Part shown: in pieces, positions 62,231 to 64,000 of the stretch
How positions within the stretch are numbered: the first letter of the stretch is position 1
How the letters are laid out: the number at the start of each line of letters is the position of its first letter
Assembly: GCF_000801105.2 (NCBI RefSeq)
Contig: NC_079518.1
Coordinates: 10,672,106-10,736,105, forward strand
Length of the DNA stretch: 64,000 bases
From: Raphanus sativus
Taxonomy: Eukaryota > Streptophyta > Magnoliopsida > Brassicales > Brassicaceae
Direction: 5' to 3'
The notes under the pieces: model-generated
Told to the model about the DNA's origin: nothing
What the model saw: only the letters and a program-made list of their open reading frames with translations
Databases searched by the model: none
Translations under genes and position numbers: made by a program

Positions 62231-64000
62231 AAAAAAAAATGTTACTAAATTATGAAATATTTTTGGTATGTTTGAAAATTTAGATACCAGATTAAATGAA
62301 AATTATTTAGAAATACGGATAACAGATTAAATATTTCTTTTTATTTACATATTTAGCCATTGCATTTATAATAAGTTAAATACATTTTTTGTTTCTTTTT
62401 ATTTACCGATTCTGCAACTAAATTTAAAATTAATTTTAACTAATTAATCATGAATCTAAAGCTTGTCTAAACAAATTGATATTCATATATTGACCAAATC
62501 GAATATTATTTTTGTGATGAAAATAAAAATACAAACTAAAATATATAGTATGTATTATATAAAACAATTCTTAAATATCGTATTATTTTATTTGGTTTAG
62601 TCAAATATAAAGATTTCAAAAGCTCAATTTTCATAAATAAAATATGATAATTCATAGAAAATCATGTAAAAAATAAAATTTATAGTATGATATTTATTTT
62701 AAAATAAATTAATAAAAATAACATATTAATATATGAATAGTACAATTATATCAATTGCATCAACAATATTATATACAAATAAAAAATTATTATCAAACAT
62801 ATATACTATAAAATAATATATTATACTCAATATGTAAATTACAAAACATAAAATATACATGAATTTTTTTTATATAAAACTTTTATGAATTTATGTCTAA
62901 CAAAGATTAAACCAAATACCCGCACAAAAACACATGTCAAATTCTAGTTTTTCTTTTAAACTCAAAGCTTTTATTCTAGAAAAAAGAAGACGCAATATCT
63001 TGTAAAAGATTTTCAGCAAATACAAGTAGAAGCATCAGACAGACTAATACATTATACATCGGTTAACAAAATTGTTGATTTAATAATTTTATAACAAGTA
63101 GTAGAATAATAAATCAATATTTAAAAAAAAAATTAAAGACGTAGTGTATACTTTTTTTTGTCGAGTAGTGTATACTATTTGTTAAAGTGAAATATAAATT
63201 ATTGTAATTAGAAGAAATTGCACAAAGGCAGCAACACATTTACTTAAATAATAGTCTATCGTTTCATTTTATTTTCTGTTTTAATTTATTTTTCACACAA
63301 TTTAAGAAAATCAATAAATTTATTATTTTATCAGACTGTATTTATTAATAAATTAAAAGAATATGAATAAAACTGAAAAATACTATTCTTCTATTTTTTT
63401 AATAATATCGCTTTAGCATTTTTTTTGTTGCGTAGTGCTGTTTTAAAATTTCTATGCTATTTTTTTTTGAACAACAAAATTTCTATGCTATTTTAATATT
63501 TTTTAGATTAATATTAATTATAAAATACATTGATCTTATAAATAAAATTATTATTTCAAACATTATCGGTTAAATAGATAAAATTAATAAAAACATAAAT
63601 ATATTTTAATTATTTTCTTAATATACATGAAAAATGTCTAAATAATTTTTTTATGGAAAGTAAACAAATACATTAAAAACATAAAACTACACTTAGAATA
63701 AAATAAAAATTTAACTTTACAACAACATCTAATTTGAAATAGAGGAAGCATGATCTCTAAACATAGAAAAAATCATTATTAAAACAGAAACGAAGTTAAT
63801 GGTTTTTCTTTTCAATTACATTAAATCATTAAAAATTTCAACTGACTATTATCTACTAATGGGTTGGTATAGTCATCCGAAATAAAACAACTTAACTTCT
63901 AATTCATTATAAATTTCTATCGTGATAAAACCTTCCAGAAAAATTATTTTGCAAATAATCCTATATATTATGAATTTTAAACTCAAAATAAGTATAAACA
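62231..64000. other. AT-rich intergenic DNA
   Basis: Very AT-rich to the window end. At 62916-62947 the sequence TACCCGCAC...GTCAAATTCTAG followed by T resembles a worn Helitron 3' end with a poor hairpin; no 5' end was located. No genes, RNA genes or clear repeats are seen. Confidence 0.4.

Noticed and set aside
63257..63749. Stowaway-like MITE
   Set aside because: CTATCGTTTCATTTTATT and GAAATAGAGGAAG resemble worn ends, but the TA targets and interior similarity are too weak.

Overview
This is plant nuclear DNA, almost certainly from a Brassicaceae species and probably tribe Brassiceae (Brassica or Raphanus type). Coding exons are close to Arabidopsis proteins, introns are short and AT-rich, and the intergenic space is full of the usual Brassicaceae transposons. 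From memory of the Arabidopsis map, the host genes follow the chromosome 4 order At4g33920 (PP2C), At4g33945 (ARM repeat, broken here), At4g33970 (pollen LRR-extensin PEX4), At4g33980 (COR28), At4g33985 (DUF1685). The window therefore looks like one fractionated copy of that block, swollen by insertions.

Layout. 1-2821: a Stowaway-like MITE and an intact four-exon clade D PP2C gene (+). 2822-8700: AT-rich DNA, MITEs, a decayed ARMC6-like pseudogene (+) split by a truncated Ty1/copia element (-), and a SINE. 8873-11425: a 1.26-kb direct tandem duplication bounded by MITEs. 11426-22569: intergenic DNA with three hAT elements, a SINE, a poly(A) retroposon with target duplication, a Helitron end, a copia remnant and an unusual repeat/hairpin locus. 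22613-26559: a 5'-truncated LINE. 26703-28270: a Helitron. 30427-37042: a complete LINE with both ORFs open. 37731-38626: a fold-back element with Mutator-type 9-bp target duplication, built from telomere-like repeats. 40498-41007: nested MITEs.

41499-54759: a locally duplicated cluster. One intact PEX4-like gene (-) sits at 52675-54759, with two broken 3' copies at 41499-42093 and 46304-47541. Small secreted cysteine-rich (defensin-like) genes lie between them at 43019 and 50132, with a broken third copy at 44247. A solo-LTR-like insertion, a Helitron carrying a nested hAT element, and an inverted scrap of defensin flank add to the rearrangement.

55988-62102: COR28 (-, five exons) with an evening element and G-box upstream, a lone LINE ORF1 (-), and a two-exon DUF1685 gene (-). 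The last 1.9 kb is AT-rich.

The host genes do not form one pathway: a probably mitochondrial phosphatase, a pollen-tube wall protein, a cold/light/clock regulator and a DUF protein are neighbours by ancestry. The most unusual parts are the PEX4/defensin-like duplication with an in-frame gain of two cysteines, the intact LINE with a duplicated module and an AT-hook in ORF1, the telomere-like fold-back element, and a long hairpin 30 bp downstream of a TATA-like box near 19 kb. All homology calls were made by eye, without a database search.
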